Shown here in pieces: positions 25,248 through 32,369 of a stretch of 33,259 nt of DNA. The translations under genes were made by a program, and so were the position numbers. The number at the start of each line of letters is the position of its first letter. Position 1 is the stretch's first letter. Under the pieces are notes generated by a model that searched no databases, was not told the DNA's origin, and was given only the letters and a program-made list of their open reading frames with translations. Source of the stretch: Gammaproteobacteria bacterium (lineage in GTDB: Bacteria; Pseudomonadota; Gammaproteobacteria; Nitrosococcales; Methylophagaceae); assembly GCA_003645385.1 (NCBI GenBank), contig QNEY01000002.1, forward strand, positions 1-33,259, in the 5' to 3' direction.

Positions 25248-26135
25248 ATGGCAATTACAACGATACCATCAACAGGCGTTTACGGAGCAGACATAGCAGC
25301 CCCGATTAATACGAACTTCAGTGAAATTGACGAGAAGATAAAAGTCATGATTTTTACAATGCCGCTTACTGGCGTTGTAGATACTCGGCTCAACTGGATC
25401 GGCAACGACACAGTAATAACAACAGGCGAAACAGGCGACTACTCGACAGACTTTGGAGCAGTGAACCAGCACATCTGCATCAAGATTAATACAATAACAA
25501 CAGGTGGAGACATTGTTATAACTGGCACAAAAGTACACGAGTCAACAATGATCCCAACAGCGGCAACAGAGACAATCACAGTGGACACATCTACAGATCA
25601 GAGATATCAAACCAACCTTAAGTGGTTGGAGATTACTAATATTGATGTGAGCGATTTGGATACGCCAGATTATGATGTTGAGCTTTGCGGATACTTAGAT
25701 TTTGGCAACTCAGCATGGACAGTTGTTGGCTACAGAGCAGACATTAAGACATCAAGCAATACTTCTGATTTTGCTTTGCAACTGGTAAAGGTTCAGGATG
25801 ACGGATCAAAAAAAATGTCATACGTGCCGATGGAAGATTACGGTCATGACTCTCTCTCTAACGGGGGCAAGTATTTTGACAATCTCAGAACAGGTGGAGA
25901 TGACAGAGGCTTCACCATGACAGGCAGCGTTCCGCTTGCAGACAATAACGACAATATGTGCTATAAGGCACTTGATTTTAATAGTTATTTTACAAGCGAT
26001 GAGAATGTTTTAGATGGCACGCTGAACGAAGGGTTATTAATCCATCTAGAAGGGCGAACAGCAACAGGGACAGCAAGCGGTATCTCAGCGATTGACCATA
26101 TTTGCCTTTCATTATACTATACTAAAGAGGCATAA
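25248..26135 (+). CDS. Tail-tip appendage protein B (shared N-terminal anchor)
   Basis: This 295-residue protein starts nine bases after the previous stop with AGGAGAT upstream. The N-terminal anchor matches that of protein A. The distal region is beta-rich and includes TTGGDIVITGTKVHESTMIP, VELCGYLDFGNSAWTVVGYR, DRGFTMTGSVPLADNNDNMC and a C-terminal strand HICLSLYYTKEA. It has no catalytic motif that I recognise. A fibre or adhesin component is likely. Confidence 0.65.
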   Translation: MAITTIPSTGVYGADIAAPINTNFSEIDEKIKVMIFTMPLTGVVDTRLNWIGNDTVITTGETGDYSTDFGAVNQHICIKINTITTGGDIVITGTKVHESTMIPTAATETITVDTSTDQRYQTNLKWLEITNIDVSDLDTPDYDVELCGYLDFGNSAWTVVGYRADIKTSSNTSDFALQLVKVQDDGSKKMSYVPMEDYGHDSLSNGGKYFDNLRTGGDDRGFTMTGSVPLADNNDNMCYKALDFNSYFTSDENVLDGTLNEGLLIHLEGRTATGTASGISAIDHICLSLYYTKEA

Positions 26136-26137
26136 TT

Positions 26138-26509
26138 ATGACACGCACACAATTATTAACAGCGATAAATAACAGGGATGTATTACAAAACAGATATGAC
26201 TATTTGCTTGTCAGGGATGAGGTGCTTGATGATGTTGTGCCTGCTTATTTCCCTGGTGCTGATAGTGATGTTACTTGGGAGCAATATGTCAGAGGTCATA
26301 TTATCGAGACCGATATCTGCGAAAGCTCTGGCGGCATTGACTATCCATTAGTAATAATCTCTTTAGGCGTTCCGGATGATGATCACAAAAATCGACATAA
26401 TGAATTCCCGTCAGTCTATTACTATCTCTGGATTGATTATTTTGGGGTTGAATCATTAGTGTTAGAATCAGAACTTGGCGAGTACATCGAAAATATAGAA
26501 CCTGAATAA
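26138..26509 (+). CDS. Hypothetical protein at the fibre/lysis boundary
   Basis: This 123-residue acidic protein starts almost directly after the fibre gene (TAATT then ATG). The helical N-terminus (TRTQLLTAINNRDVLQNRYD) is followed by an alpha/beta region with IDYPLVIISLGVPDDDHKNR and PSVYYYLWIDYFG. It has no membrane segment and no recognised domain. It may be a fibre assembly chaperone or a virion component, but there is no direct evidence for either. Confidence 0.6.
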   Translation: MTRTQLLTAINNRDVLQNRYDYLLVRDEVLDDVVPAYFPGADSDVTWEQYVRGHIIETDICESSGGIDYPLVIISLGVPDDDHKNRHNEFPSVYYYLWIDYFGVESLVLESELGEYIENIEPE

Positions 26510-26535
26510 TAATTATATTGACAAAGGATATAATC

Positions 26536-26925
26536 ATGAGCGAAAATGACATTAACTATATCATAACAAAAGAGGAAACCGATATGTCAGATAGGGAATT
26601 GTTTGATCTGAAAATGGAACGTATTGACGAGAAGATTTCCGGCATTTTGGTCAGTAATGCAAGTCTCACGTCAGCGGTGAGTGAGCTGTCAAAGATTGTA
26701 ACTAGGCTGACTGTCCAGTTTGACGCTCAGACTCATCCATCGCAAAAATGCAATGACTTTCTCTTTGCCAAATTTGTTAGCAAAGAGAACGCACCGTTTG
26801 TGATTGGTGAGGTGGTTGATAATAAGGTTACTAAATTTTGGACTAATATCAAGTTGATATATGGAGCGATTGCAGGCATTGCGGGCGTTTTTGGCTGGCT
26901 TGTGTACAAGCTTACAGGAGTATAG
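26536..26925 (+). CDS. Holin-like membrane protein (XhlA-type)
   Basis: This 129-residue protein uses ATG 26536 with AAAGGA upstream (a TTG at 26518 is less likely). It has a charged helical N-terminal part (MSDRELFDLKMERIDEKISG; ASLTSAVSELSKIVTRLTVQ), a coiled-coil-like stretch, and one C-terminal hydrophobic segment (KLIYGAIAGIAGVFGWLVYK). This arrangement of a cytoplasmic coiled coil and one C-terminal transmembrane helix fits XhlA/hemolysin-type holin-associated proteins. It sits just before two cell-wall/lipid hydrolase candidates. Confidence 0.65.
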   Translation: MSENDINYIITKEETDMSDRELFDLKMERIDEKISGILVSNASLTSAVSELSKIVTRLTVQFDAQTHPSQKCNDFLFAKFVSKENAPFVIGEVVDNKVTKFWTNIKLIYGAIAGIAGVFGWLVYKLTGV

Positions 26926-26926
26926 C

Positions 26927-27526
26927 ATGAAATATAATGATTTTAGCCTTGTCCTGTTCTCCGGACGCTCTAAAATATCATGGTTGATTAGATTCTCGAG
27001 ATGGCTGTTCAAAGGCAAATTTGGCAAATTCTCACATGTTGAAATGATTTATAATATTGAGACTGAGCAGGGATCAATGGTGTTTGGGTCAACTAGTCAA
27101 TGTGATCTGCCTGATTATTACACCGGCAAACAAAAGAACGGTGTACAATGCCATAAACTACAGGATAGAGTCAACGATTATGATGGAGATGTTTATATCA
27201 GGGAGTTTATTGCTCCTCCTGATTTCCTGCATGCTAAGAAATTACCGTTCTCTTTGTTCCGTGATAAATTTAAAAATGTTAAATACGAGAAAAGCCCGCT
27301 AGAACTTTTGAAGGCTGAATACGATGGGGTTTTTGGCAAAAACAAAGAAGACACAGCAAGTCAATTTTGCTCTGAGATAGTGGTAGGATGCTTGAAAGTT
27401 TGCCGGATTATCAAAACAAGTATCCCTGCTAATGAATTTACCCCTGAGGATACAAATAAAGTCATTGACAAGTACGTTACAAGCGGTAAATTTGGCAAAA
27501 CTATATTAATAAAAAAGACAAATTAA
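26927..27526 (+). CDS. Permuted papain-like hydrolase (NlpC/P60 superfamily, YiiX/YaeF type)
   Basis: This 199-residue protein starts at ATG 26927 after CAGGAG; earlier in-frame starts lie in the holin gene. The motif FGKFSHVEMIY puts the likely catalytic His near residue 37, and TASQFCSEIVVGCL puts Cys near residue 149. His before Cys is the order of the circularly permuted NlpC/P60-like enzymes (YiiX/YaeF/lecithin-acyltransferase-like). Members cleave peptide or acyl bonds in cell wall or lipid. Next to a holin candidate it may help lysis, though a virion or host-envelope role is possible. It is the last gene before a strong terminator. Confidence 0.72.
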   Translation: MKYNDFSLVLFSGRSKISWLIRFSRWLFKGKFGKFSHVEMIYNIETEQGSMVFGSTSQCDLPDYYTGKQKNGVQCHKLQDRVNDYDGDVYIREFIAPPDFLHAKKLPFSLFRDKFKNVKYEKSPLELLKAEYDGVFGKNKEDTASQFCSEIVVGCLKVCRIIKTSIPANEFTPEDTNKVIDKYVTSGKFGKTILIKKTN

Positions 27527-27562
27527 ATTATGTACTACTCCTCCAGGAAGTACGTTACCAGG

Positions 27563-27602
27563 AAGCCGGCAAAGTCTCAATCCCTTTAGCCGGCTTTTTT
27601 TT
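27563..27602 (+). terminator. Rho-independent terminator of the late operon
   Basis: The stem AAGCCGGC (27563-27570) pairs with GCCGGCTT (27589-27596) and is extended by AAAG/CTTT with a one-base bulge. A run of eight T (27595-27602) follows. It is a strong GC-rich hairpin directly after the papain-like hydrolase gene. Confidence 0.88.
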
Positions 27603-27605
27603 GTT

Positions 27606-28019
27606 ATGAAACCTAAGCGAAAACGTTACCGAAATAAAGGCAGATACCCAAGTGTATTCCATTATGATTTTAAAAATCAGATACTCAGGGAACTCGATGT
27701 GCCTTTGGAATCCCGATTATTACAGCAAGGCGATCAGTGTATTGTTGAGGTGGTCGAGGATGGCGTGAGAATGCAGAAGTTAGCGACATTTATTTTTTAC
27801 CAGATCAGGACAGACAGTAAATCAACTCAGATAATGGTGCGACTGTACATCAATAATAAACTAGTAAAGAAGCGACTGAGCATTCGCAGGTTGCTCATCC
27901 AAGGAGAAAAAACTTATGTCAAAACAATACTTGATGCCGGTAAAAGACTGGGGCAAAGTGAGATATTTCAGCAAGCAAGAAATTGCTTGCAAATGCGGTT
28001 GCCAGGCGGCGGATATTGA
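27606..28019 (+). CDS. Hypothetical basic protein overlapping the endolysin gene
   Basis: This 137-residue open frame begins three bases after the terminator T-tract and has no clear ribosome site. It is strongly basic at the start (MKPKRKRYRNKGRYPSVFHY) and has a plausible folded core (QIMVRLYINNKLVKKRLSIR). It overlaps the endolysin gene by 104 bases, which is unusual in this compact genome. The part up to about 27,900 covers otherwise empty DNA and looks coding. It could be a true gene whose last 35 codons run into the endolysin, or a gene that lost its own stop. I recognise no family. Confidence 0.45.
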   Translation: MKPKRKRYRNKGRYPSVFHYDFKNQILRELDVPLESRLLQQGDQCIVEVVEDGVRMQKLATFIFYQIRTDSKSTQIMVRLYINNKLVKKRLSIRRLLIQGEKTYVKTILDAGKRLGQSEIFQQARNCLQMRLPGGGY

Positions 28020-28311
28020 TGCACGAGTAATGTATGTAGCTGATATTGTGCGAGCATATACAAGGTTGCCAATGGTGATAACATCTGGGGTGAGATGTGC
28101 GGCACACAACAAGGCAGTTGGTGGAGCTAAAGACTCAGCCCATGTACAAGGATTTGCATTAGATATCCAGGTTAATGATGCAGTGCACAGGCGACTAATC
28201 AGGCATGCTTTGTCATTGTTTGGCGATGTTATTGGTATTGGGCAAGGCGAAAACTTCATACATTTCGATATTGACACAAAAAAACCAAAAAGAGAATGGC
28301 TATATAAATAG
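27916..28311 (+). CDS. Endolysin: M15-type peptidase
   Basis: This 131-residue protein starts at ATG 27916 after AAGGAG. It has the M15A peptidase pattern: YFSKQEIACKCGC at the start, VITSGVRCAAHNKAVGGA, DSAHVQGFALDIQ with the zinc-binding His and Asp (about residues 75 and 82), and ENFIHFDID with the final His. The family cleaves peptidoglycan cross-links or D-Ala termini, so this should be the phage endolysin. There is no signal peptide, so it needs a holin to reach the wall. It lies after the late terminator and before the early promoter, so its expression needs readthrough or its own promoter. Confidence 0.85.
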   Translation: MSKQYLMPVKDWGKVRYFSKQEIACKCGCQAADIDARVMYVADIVRAYTRLPMVITSGVRCAAHNKAVGGAKDSAHVQGFALDIQVNDAVHRRLIRHALSLFGDVIGIGQGENFIHFDIDTKKPKREWLYK

Positions 28312-28352
28312 CTACAACACAACAACATAACACAATTCTATAAAAATATAAT

Positions 28353-28370
28353 AAAAAAATATATTTTTTT
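28353..28370. repeat. A7-TATA-T7 palindrome
   Basis: An 18-bp perfect palindrome (seven A, TATA, seven T) sits between the endolysin stop and the early promoter. It lacks GC, so it would be a weak terminator at best. Directly upstream of a -35 box it could also act as an UP-like element or bent DNA. Confidence 0.5.
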
Positions 28371-28372
28371 TC

Positions 28373-28400
28373 TTGGCAAGAAAACGCTCGTATATATTAT
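28373..28400 (+). promoter_or_regulatory. Sigma70-type promoter for the early operon
   Basis: A -35 TTGGCA (28373-28378), a 16-base spacer and -10 TATTAT (28395-28400) lie about 58 bases before the first early gene, in an otherwise non-coding, very AT-rich 147-bp gap. All genes from here through the contig join to about 7456 are co-oriented and closely packed, so this is the likely early promoter. Confidence 0.6.
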
Positions 28401-28458
28401 CAACCCATAAGTGATAAGGATTGAGTGAAACGAAAACAAAAAAAACCTGGAGGAAAAG

Positions 28459-28719
28459 ATGAACAAATTATTTGGTAGAAACGTCAATCATTACAAGACT
28501 GTTTGGCAACAAGCAGATCCCAAGTCTGGGAGGCGAGAGAGGGTGCGAGTATTGCACCAAGTGGCAACATTTCTACAGTTCGGGCTGGAGGCTGAAGAAT
28601 ATGACAACTCGGCTTGTAGTGCTACAGTTGCAATCATTATGACGGACACCGGAACGTTACAATTTATTGATCCACGAGACATCCAATTTATCGACACGGA
28701 GGATATATGTTACCAATGA
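28459..28719 (+). CDS. Hypothetical first early protein
   Basis: This is an 86-residue protein with CTGGAGG upstream, first in the early operon. The N-terminal half is basic (QQADPKSGRRERVRVLHQVA). The C-terminal half is beta-rich and acidic: SACSATVAIIMTDTGTLQFI then DPRDIQFIDTEDICYQ. It has no membrane segment and no domain that I recognise. First-transcribed phage genes often act on the host, but nothing here shows a target. It overlaps the next gene by 13 bases. Confidence 0.65.
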   Translation: MNKLFGRNVNHYKTVWQQADPKSGRRERVRVLHQVATFLQFGLEAEEYDNSACSATVAIIMTDTGTLQFIDPRDIQFIDTEDICYQ

Positions 28720-28838
28720 TCATTTCATTCAGCTCACTTGCGATATTATTACTGATCGTAATATTTCATCAGGCAAACGTAATTGACAAATTGACAGATG
28801 AGATTGATCAACTGGAGGATGCAAATGAGCAAGATTAA
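28707..28838 (+). CDS. Small single-pass membrane protein
   Basis: This 43-residue ORF (MLPMIISFSSLAILLLIVIF, then HQANVIDKLTDEIDQLEDAN) is preceded by GGAGG with a short four-base spacer; ATG 28716 is an alternative start. It is one transmembrane helix followed by a short acidic helix with heptad-like leucines. It overlaps both neighbours, and the next gene's GGAGG site lies inside it. It is probably a membrane anchor or partner of the next protein. Confidence 0.55.
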   Translation: MLPMIISFSSLAILLLIVIFHQANVIDKLTDEIDQLEDANEQD

Positions 28839-29256
28839 GAATGCTATCGACTCAGCTGTTGCAGATCCTTTCTTCTTTCTGATTTGCTCACTAGTAATAC
28901 TTGGATCGTTTGTGATTATATTATTGATCGAGATTATAAAACGGAAAAAGCGGGATGAAAAAGATGATAATTACATAACTCAGGCTGCTAGTATTGCTGG
29001 AAAAGATGTTAGCGTTACACCTTTATCAAAATGGTTTCACGTCATTGATTACCAGGGGTTTAAGATCTACATTTCTATAGTCGGCACAATTGACAGCATC
29101 CAGATATACAATAAATATAATCAAAAACTATTTGAGGTGTATGATCCGTATATGACTCTCAAATCAGCTCGTAAGCTGGCGATCAAATGGCTTGAGGGTG
29201 AGAACCTTGTAGTAAAAAAACGAAAAGGAAATAGAAATAAAAGGAGGAGAAAATGA
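28825..29256 (+). CDS. Membrane-anchored hypothetical protein
   Basis: This is a 143-residue protein; ATG 28825 is chosen because CTGGAGG (28812-28818) precedes it. One transmembrane segment (FFFLICSLVILGSFVIILLI, about residues 14-33) is followed by a basic stop-transfer (KRKKR) and a soluble domain (WFHVIDYQGFKIYISIVGTI; SARKLAIKWLEGENL). The tail is extremely basic (VKKRKGNRNKRRRK). This early membrane protein could act in superinfection exclusion or tether replication to the membrane. Neither is shown by the sequence. Confidence 0.6.
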   Translation: MSKIKNAIDSAVADPFFFLICSLVILGSFVIILLIEIIKRKKRDEKDDNYITQAASIAGKDVSVTPLSKWFHVIDYQGFKIYISIVGTIDSIQIYNKYNQKLFEVYDPYMTLKSARKLAIKWLEGENLVVKKRKGNRNKRRRK

Positions 29257-29483
29257 ATCTTAGAGAACGTTACAGCTCTGTCAATGACCAGCTTGTACAG
29301 GATGGATTGGCAAAGCTGAAATTGAAAGAACTGGCTCAACTGTTAGGTACAGAGCCAAGTACACTGTCAAGCTATTTCCGACTTGAGCAGCAAGACAGTG
29401 ACAACGAGCAAAAACTACGTGAGGCATTACCCGGAATAACAGCCGCACGAAAAGCAAGTAAGATGGCACTGGAGTCAAAATGA
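29253..29483 (+). CDS. Small helix-turn-helix candidate
   Basis: This 76-residue protein starts in an ATGA overlap after AAGGAGGAG. LKLKELAQLLGTEPSTLSSYFR has the spacing of a helix-turn-helix (L-x-E-L-A-x-x-L-G-x-x-x-S-T-L-S-x-Y). The remainder is helical and charged. It is a possible early transcriptional regulator, and the only one visible in the genome, but the call rests on one motif. It overlaps the next gene by four bases. Confidence 0.5.
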   Translation: MNLRERYSSVNDQLVQDGLAKLKLKELAQLLGTEPSTLSSYFRLEQQDSDNEQKLREALPGITAARKASKMALESK

Positions 29484-29788
29484 GCCATATTAATCAATTA
29501 AAGAAGATTGTGGACAAGTTTGTTGAGGATGCCAAAGAACAGCCGAGAACACCGATCATGAGCATTGCAAGGGCGATGGAGCGGCGATTGGCTGAGAGGA
29601 AGGCTGAGTATATGCAGTGGAAGAATGAATCTGTGTCTGCTCTATTTGCAGGGATAGAGAAAGAGTTAAGCAACGCAACAGGTGATGCCAGATTTTTAGC
29701 CAAAAAGGTAGTCAAACAGAAGGCTGTCAGGATAGCTAATTTTGCAATGATGATCTACAACAACGCAGGAAAGCAGGTGGGAAAATGA
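29480..29788 (+). CDS. Hypothetical helical protein upstream of the nuclease
   Basis: This 102-residue basic, almost entirely helical protein (VDKFVEDAKEQPRTPIMSIA; AMERRLAERKAEYMQWKNES; FLAKKVVKQKAVRIANFAMM) is joined by ATGA overlaps to the genes on both sides, the second being the PD-(D/E)XK nuclease. It may be a partner of that nuclease, but no domain is recognised and the function is unknown. Confidence 0.6.
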   Translation: MSHINQLKKIVDKFVEDAKEQPRTPIMSIARAMERRLAERKAEYMQWKNESVSALFAGIEKELSNATGDARFLAKKVVKQKAVRIANFAMMIYNNAGKQVGK

Positions 29789-30921
29789 GTAAAATCAAAT
29801 GGGAAATGAACAAAACAGGACAGCCAACGCTCACAAGTGGTCAACATGTGTACACGGTCACTGAGTTTGCCGAAGGCAAAATAGAACTGCATTTGCACCT
29901 ATGGAATAAGCACATATTTACGACTGCTCATCCATCATTGGCAGCAGCTAAAATATCGGCAAAACGGGATCTAAAAAAGAGAGTAGAGCAAGCGGTTAAG
30001 CTTGAGGACATCCCTGAGCTGAACGAGATCTACGAAGCGGAGATTGCTAAAGAAATTGACATTCCGCAAATGCCAATGGAGACAGCAAAAACAAATTCTG
30101 AAAGGCAAGCAAGAACAGCTGTGTATCGCTGTGATAATATCAAAAATGGTAGATGGTATGTGGTCAAGGATGTTGAGACTGGTGAGGTGCATCATGAGTC
30201 AAAACCATCTGTCACTACTATATTATCTGCTGTGATGCCGACTCCTCCGCAATTGGTCAACTGGCAAGTAAAACAAGGATGGAATGAGGAACAAAACAAA
30301 GCCGAGTACCGGAACTATATGAACGAGCGGGCTGAGGTGGGCACTGCTGTACATGTTGCGATTGATCGTTTTTTAGCAGATGGGACAATTGATCTGGACG
30401 CCGAGCCTCATTATTTTGATGCCGAGAAAAAGAAAATGTTCTTGGGATTTATTGGTTTTATGTTTGTGCATAAGCCTCAATCTATCCAGTCGGAATTGAC
30501 AATGTTACATCCGGATCTGCCTTTTGCCGGTACCGCTGATATGATAGCTGAGATTGATGATGAGCTATGGCTGATCGACTATAAGACCGGAGCCGAGAAC
30601 CCTGTACAGCACACAATCCAACTTAATATGTACAAGATGCTCTACGAGGCTATGACAGGGCAAGAGATCAAGCACATTGCCTGCTTATATATTAATGGCA
30701 AAAATAAAGGTCATTGGAAGAGCAAGACCAAAAAACAATCTGCTCAGTACAGACTAAAAGAGTATGAGTTTTTACCAAGACGGCAAGTCTTACAAACTGT
30801 GAAGATGTATAATTATTTGACCACAGGCGACTATGACAAGTCACCTGAGCCAATCCCAAGAGAAACAATCTACAACCTTGACGATGCCCGATCCGGTGCA
30901 TACGTTGACAACAGAGTATAG
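29785..30921 (+). CDS. PD-(D/E)XK nuclease (RecB/Cas4-like exonuclease)
   Basis: This is a 378-residue protein. After an N-terminal domain of about 130 residues, the nuclease core runs: SVTTILSAVMPTPPQLVNWQ, EVGTAVHVAIDRFLADG (the GTxxH box, about residue 187), SELTMLHPDLPFAGTADMIA (first acidic residue in GTAD, about 252), LWLIDYKTGAENP (D-x-K pair, about 264) and HTIQLNMYKMLYEAM (Q-x-x-x-Y box). This order is typical of phage RecB/Cas4-like 5'-3' exonucleases used in recombination or replication. It is followed after six bases by the RDF-like gene, the two together forming a recombination pair. Confidence 0.82.
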   Translation: MSKIKWEMNKTGQPTLTSGQHVYTVTEFAEGKIELHLHLWNKHIFTTAHPSLAAAKISAKRDLKKRVEQAVKLEDIPELNEIYEAEIAKEIDIPQMPMETAKTNSERQARTAVYRCDNIKNGRWYVVKDVETGEVHHESKPSVTTILSAVMPTPPQLVNWQVKQGWNEEQNKAEYRNYMNERAEVGTAVHVAIDRFLADGTIDLDAEPHYFDAEKKKMFLGFIGFMFVHKPQSIQSELTMLHPDLPFAGTADMIAEIDDELWLIDYKTGAENPVQHTIQLNMYKMLYEAMTGQEIKHIACLYINGKNKGHWKSKTKKQSAQYRLKEYEFLPRRQVLQTVKMYNYLTTGDYDKSPEPIPRETIYNLDDARSGAYVDNRV

Positions 30922-30930
30922 GAGATAATG

Positions 30931-32073
30931 ATGAATGAACGAATAGAAATACCACAGATGAGCAGTGAGCCGTCATTCCAGAAGCGAGCTGGAACAATTA
31001 AAATTGGAGAGAAAGTCCCCGGAACAACAAAAACTGGGAAAGAATATGAAAGACCTGTAGCAACTGACTACTTTATCATGCACAGTGACAATCCTGATTT
31101 TGAGAAAGCTTTTAAAAAGCTTTACGGGGATGAGCCTAAGTCAATCAAGATTGCCTTTGCAAGTAATCAGCAAGAGCAGTTTTGTACCAATTACATGCGA
31201 CGATACACCAGCTCTGATGGCTTGGCATGTATGGGCAACAATGATAAAGCAAAGGTCAGAAATGACCTAAATGAATGGCAGTTAACGGATTGCCCTTGTC
31301 AGCATGCACAACCGGATAGTAAAAACCGAATTAATTGTCATCAAGTAGTGACACTTGACTTTCTCTTGCCGGAGATCGATGTGCTTAATACTTTTAGATT
31401 TTCCACAAAATCTTTTTATACAAGAGAAAATCTATTTAGCACAATCCAGAATCTAATGGCAATGACAACCAATAAGCCAATGCACATTGTACTTGATATG
31501 ACTGTTGAACTGAAAGAAAAACAGGTCAATAAACAAAAAAAGATCTATCCAGTTGTGTCTCTTTACATTCCCGACCTGACAATTAGCAGACTACAAAAAA
31601 TAGAGACATTATCAATCGCTCAGAGATTAGGTTTCTTTTTAGGTGTTGAGCCGGAGAAAGTAATGATTGAAGCTCCTGTTGACGAGCCGGTAGGAGCTGA
31701 GATAATTGACCAGGGAACTGGTGAGATTGTCAATGCAGTGATTAGCCTTGATGACCGATTGCAAGCAATTTTTGAGGCTGACCGGATCGATTATGATATG
31801 CTGAGATTTTTACTTGATAATGTAGTTGGATCTAATGTTGAGGTGATGGCAGTTGATATTTGTAGCAGAATTGAAGCGAATCCCGATTATAAAATAGTTA
31901 ATTTTGAGCAATCAAAGGAGCTGACAGCTCTCAAAAAAGCACACTTGAAAGAGTATCAAAAGATGTTGGCGAGCGAGAATGTCAAGCACTGGCTGTACCT
32001 GACAGAAGAGCGGGCAAGCATCGTGATCAAGAATCTCAGATCAATGAACCAGCAAAATGAGCTGGAAGTGTAG
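30931..32073 (+). CDS. Recombination directionality factor-like / zinc-binding protein
   Basis: This is a 380-residue protein; ATG 30931 fits the AGGAG site (30920-30924) better than ATG 30928. The N-terminal 200 residues resemble the phiC31 gp3-like family: RAGTIKIGEKVPGTTKTGKE, PVATDYFIM, KLYGDEPKSIKIAFASN, then CTNYMRRYTSSDGLACMG, CPCQHAQ, NCHQVVTLDFLLPEIDVLNT and FRFSTKSFYTRENLFSTIQN. Its spaced Cys/His residues (C-x-C, then NCH) suggest a zinc site. In integrating phages such proteins switch a serine integrase to excision; no integrase is present here. Next to an exonuclease, a role in replication or recombination is more likely. The C-terminus is helical and unrelated. Confidence 0.68.
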   Translation: MNERIEIPQMSSEPSFQKRAGTIKIGEKVPGTTKTGKEYERPVATDYFIMHSDNPDFEKAFKKLYGDEPKSIKIAFASNQQEQFCTNYMRRYTSSDGLACMGNNDKAKVRNDLNEWQLTDCPCQHAQPDSKNRINCHQVVTLDFLLPEIDVLNTFRFSTKSFYTRENLFSTIQNLMAMTTNKPMHIVLDMTVELKEKQVNKQKKIYPVVSLYIPDLTISRLQKIETLSIAQRLGFFLGVEPEKVMIEAPVDEPVGAEIIDQGTGEIVNAVISLDDRLQAIFEADRIDYDMLRFLLDNVVGSNVEVMAVDICSRIEANPDYKIVNFEQSKELTALKKAHLKEYQKMLASENVKHWLYLTEERASIVIKNLRSMNQQNELEV

Positions 32074-32081
32074 GGGGAGAA

Positions 32082-32369
32082 ATGAAAGAATATATAATAA
32101 CTATACTATGCTTAGTAGCATTTAGTATAATGCTCACATCTGTAGTAAAAAATGCGAATAGGCAAGAATTAATCATTGACAAGATTGATTCGTTGTCATG
32201 CCAACAGACTCAGATTACCAAACAAGACTCAATTATAGCTGAGCAAGCTGTTTATATCTCGCAAATTGAAGCTGAGCTGGATAAACGCACAGAGGATTTG
32301 AAAGTAATTAATAACGAGATGGAGGATATTCTCAGAACCTTACGTAAAGAAATGGATGTGTGGAAATGA
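32082..32369 (+). CDS. Membrane-anchored coiled-coil protein (i-spanin-like)
   Basis: This 95-residue protein is preceded by GGGGGAG. It has an N-terminal transmembrane anchor (MKEYIITILCLVAFSIMLTS) and then a long coiled coil (about residues 25-92, SIIAEQAVYISQIEAELDKR and following). This topology is that of inner-membrane spanins, but it lies in the early operon far from the lysis genes, with no o-spanin lipoprotein nearby. A structural or exclusion role is equally possible. Its stop overlaps the next start (ATGA). Confidence 0.55.
   Translation: MKEYIITILCLVAFSIMLTSVVKNANRQELIIDKIDSLSCQQTQITKQDSIIAEQAVYISQIEAELDKRTEDLKVINNEMEDILRTLRKEMDVWK

Noticed and set aside
22826-26135. Diversity-generating retroelement acting on the lectin-like or tip genes
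   Set aside because: No reverse transcriptase and no template/variable repeat pair seen in the closed genome.
26518-26532. TTGACA...TATAAT near 26,520 as a promoter for the lysis genes
   Set aside because: The two boxes are only five bases apart, far too close for a sigma70 promoter; AAAGGA is better read as the ribosome site.
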